Shown: one piece after another, positions 62,138 through 64,000 of the stretch
How positions within the stretch are numbered: position 1 is the first letter of the stretch
Layout: every line of letters begins with the position of its first letter
NCBI RefSeq assembly: GCF_000220065.1
Contig: NZ_AFQU01000001.1
Span: forward strand, 124,001-188,000
DNA from: Streptococcus sp. oral taxon 056 str. F0418
GTDB taxonomy: Bacteria > Bacillota > Bacilli > Lactobacillales > Streptococcaceae
DNA: 64,000 bases
Direction: 5' to 3'
The notes under the pieces: generated by a model
Seen by the model: the letters and a program-made list of their open reading frames with translations, nothing else
Told to the model about the DNA's origin: nothing
Databases searched by the model: none
Translations under genes and position numbers: made by a program

Positions 62138-64000
62138 TTACTTACTTGATTTCAATGCCTTTTCTACTGCTACTTTTTCTTTAGAAATAAGCGCTATACG
62201 AGCAGCAATTTCTTTGATACCCATGCTGATATTGCGACTAATTGCCATATCTGACAACTGAGGTTCGAAGAAAGCATTGTATTCAGCGAGCCTTTCTGGT
62301 GTCTTGAAGGCATTAGCTGGATAGATAACAAACTTATCAAAGCTCATATCACCACCTAAAGCTGCCTTAATCCAATCCCAATTTTCACGCGCCCAAGTCC
62401 AGACAGCAGCTTGAGTAAAATCGTGGTTGAGTAAAGGCAGATACCAGCTCATAGCCAAATCTTGTGGCTTGACAATGTCTTTATTCTTTAAAGCTTCTAA
62501 AATTTGATCAAGCGCTTCCCTATCATTAGTGTAGGCCAAAGCTGAAGCTAATTGTCTCTTGAAACTTCCATCAACCGTCGATACATAATTCTTCAGATAT
62601 TGTTCCGTCAGTTCTTTGCTCTCATGATGTTTGATTTGGTTAATCAAAATGTGCAAACGAATAGCTGCAGGAAGTTTTTCCAAATCATCTTTATAAGAAT
62701 CAAAGATGCGTTCTGCTTCTTGAATTGCTTTTTCATCATTGGCAGCAATTAAATTTCCAACTACGATTTGACGAACCAATTCATCCTCATCTTTTTCACC
62801 TGTTTTAGCCTCAAAACCAAGTCGATCAAAGTTAAAGCAGCTAAGTTTTCTAATCAAGTTATGATAGAGTTGTTCGCTCTCACTACCTTCGTCTACAAAT
62901 AGTTTAAGTTCATTGAGTACCGCCTTAATTCCTGATACTACCAAATAGGATGTTTCTTCCGTCAACGTCTCAATAACCGGGATCAAATCAGCAAATGAAA
63001 TATGTCCTGCTTCTGCTAAGAGACGGCGTTCTTGCACAACTTGAAGCTTGCTTGTACTATCCAATACTGCAATAGTATCTAGAATTCTATCAAGCAATTC
63101 ACCTTGATAGTCTGTGATATAGTGGGCTGTGTTTTCCGTATTGAAACGCAAAGCTCCTTGATTCTGAGCTACCAAAGCAGAATAGTTTGGAATTTCTAGC
63201 GTTTCGGTTTCTAGCGTGTCCGGTAGACCTTTCCAGTTACTATTTAATGGTAAAACCCATAATCTCTTCTTATCTTCATGTTCTCCGATAAAGAACTGCT
63301 TTTGCGAGAGTTTCAAGGTATCATTTTCCACTGTAGCAGTCAAAACAGGGTAGCCAGGTTGTTCTAGCCAAGAGTTCATAAAAGCTGCTACATCGCGACC
63401 AGAAGCTTCTCCTAGAGCATCCCAGAGATCACGACCAATCGTATTTCCGTACTGGTGTTTGGCAAAGTAGGCATTGAGTCCTTTAGCAAAAGCTTCATCA
63501 CCCAGCCAACGACGAAGCATGTGCATGAGGCGACTTCCTTTAGCGTAAACAATAGCAGGATCAAAGAGGGTATTGATTTCATCTGGGTGTTTAACTTCTA
63601 CATGGACAGACTGTACCCCGTCTGTAGCATCCCGTTTCAATGCAAGCGGGACTCCAGTTGTTTGGAAATTCTCAAAGATATTCCAAGTCGGCTCAATGGC
63701 ATTGACGCAGACATATTCCATCATATTGGCAAAGCTTTCATTGAGCCAGAGATCATCCCACCACTTCATGGTAACTAAATTACCAAACCATTGGTGGGCC
63801 AACTCGTGAGCAATGACGAGCGCTACCTCTTGACGGCTCGTTACTGTAGAATTTTCATCAACTAAAAGGTAAATCTCACGATAAGTCACTAATCCCCAGT
63901 TTTCCATAGCACCTGATGAGAAATCAGGTAGAGCTAGATGCAAGGAATGTGGGATAGGATATTTAACACCGTAATAATCCTCGTAAAACTCAATCGAACG
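62138..64000 (-). CDS. pepN: Aminopeptidase N (lysyl/alanyl), N-terminus cut by window edge
   Basis: Zinc metallopeptidase of family M1 that trims peptides from the N-terminus; a main peptidase of streptococci. The reverse strand is open from the last base to the stop at 62138, giving 620 residues of about 845. The visible part begins with RSIEFYEDYYGV. Substrate motif SSGAMENWGL, zinc site HELAHQWFGN and, 18 residues later, NESFA with the third ligand glutamate. The ERAP1-like helical C-terminal domain follows. In pneumococcus pepN is directly upstream of ciaR; here XRE, SMR, SDR and the exported protein intervene. Confidence 0.97.
   Translation of the reverse strand, partial: RSIEFYEDYYGVKYPIPHSLHLALPDFSSGAMENWGLVTYREIYLLVDENSTVTSRQEVALVIAHELAHQWFGNLVTMKWWDDLWLNESFANMMEYVCVNAIEPTWNIFENFQTTGVPLALKRDATDGVQSVHVEVKHPDEINTLFDPAIVYAKGSRLMHMLRRWLGDEAFAKGLNAYFAKHQYGNTIGRDLWDALGEASGRDVAAFMNSWLEQPGYPVLTATVENDTLKLSQKQFFIGEHEDKKRLWVLPLNSNWKGLPDTLETETLEIPNYSALVAQNQGALRFNTENTAHYITDYQGELLDRILDTIAVLDSTSKLQVVQERRLLAEAGHISFADLIPVIETLTEETSYLVVSGIKAVLNELKLFVDEGSESEQLYHNLIRKLSCFNFDRLGFEAKTGEKDEDELVRQIVVGNLIAANDEKAIQEAERIFDSYKDDLEKLPAAIRLHILINQIKHHESKELTEQYLKNYVSTVDGSFKRQLASALAYTNDREALDQILEALKNKDIVKPQDLAMSWYLPLLNHDFTQAAVWTWARENWDWIKAALGGDMSFDKFVIYPANAFKTPERLAEYNAFFEPQLSDMAISRNISMGIKEIAARIALISKEKVAVEKALKSSK

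Noticed and set aside
1..64000. CRISPR array, tRNA or rRNA genes, IS elements
   Set aside because: I scanned for regular repeats, cloverleaf-like stretches and transposase motifs and saw none; a covariance-model search was not possible.

Overview
The window is a 64 kb piece of a low-GC Gram-positive chromosome, almost certainly a viridans Streptococcus of the Mitis/Sanguinis type. The evidence is gene content and order: ylxM-ffh, xerS with a difSL-like site, the lplA/acoABCL block, folA-clpX-engB, fruR-fruK-fruA, pyrR-uraA-pyrB, proBAC, lspA-rluD, the nucleoside ABC/salvage operon, coaA-rpsT and pepN-ciaR-ciaH. I saw no tRNA, rRNA, CRISPR array, prophage or intact insertion sequence.

Layout. 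1-6.2 kb: guaA (cut by the window edge), a broken gntR, ylxM, ffh, a MepB-family gene and xerS. A difSL-like site (5012-5044) lies just before xerS, so this is probably the replication terminus. Consistent with that, genes left of the site run mostly on +, and genes right of it almost all run on -. 6.2-12.7 kb: a decayed remnant, then lplA and a 2-oxoacid dehydrogenase operon whose lipoyl domain sits on E3 rather than E2. 12.8-17.3 kb: an ATP-grasp/two-esterase operon, a formate/nitrite channel under a cre site, and a secreted glucosaminidase. 17.4-31.6 kb: engB, clpX, a small membrane protein and folA; thyA and glcK; cca, an ABC-F ATPase and a broken GNAT gene; degV and a DUF1149 gene; the fructose PTS operon. 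31.7-34 kb: a broken LPXTG surface-protein gene. 34.3-37.4 kb: pyrimidine genes with a PyrR attenuator. 37.4-45.9 kb: a membrane protein, a zinc-ribbon protein, proline synthesis, rluD, lspA, a broken LysR regulator, a TehA/SLAC1 channel and a double GNAT protein. 46-53.8 kb: nucleoside import and breakdown. 53.8-56.7 kb: coaA, rpsT and alpha-amylase on +. 56.7-64 kb: a PanE-like reductase, ciaH and ciaR with a secreted CiaX-position protein, SDR, SMR and XRE genes, and pepN cut by the window end.

Most genes are housekeeping or sugar/nucleoside metabolism. Nucleoside uptake, cytidine deaminase, pyrimidine phosphorylase and DeoC together turn imported nucleosides into bases and pentose phosphate. 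The pyr genes couple uracil uptake to de novo synthesis. cre-like sites precede the formate channel and the amylase.

The most unusual property is a set of six genes (gntR, GNAT, the surface protein, the LysR regulator, pdp and ciaH) whose frame breaks at an A6 or A7 tract. In each, adding one A restores an excellent full-length protein. This is most economically explained by homopolymer under-calling in the assembly, but real phase-variable or slippage-decoded genes are not excluded. The best biological leads are the CiaX-position protein before ciaR, the difSL/xerS promoter overlap, the MITE-like element inside the aco operon and several unannotated palindromic operators.
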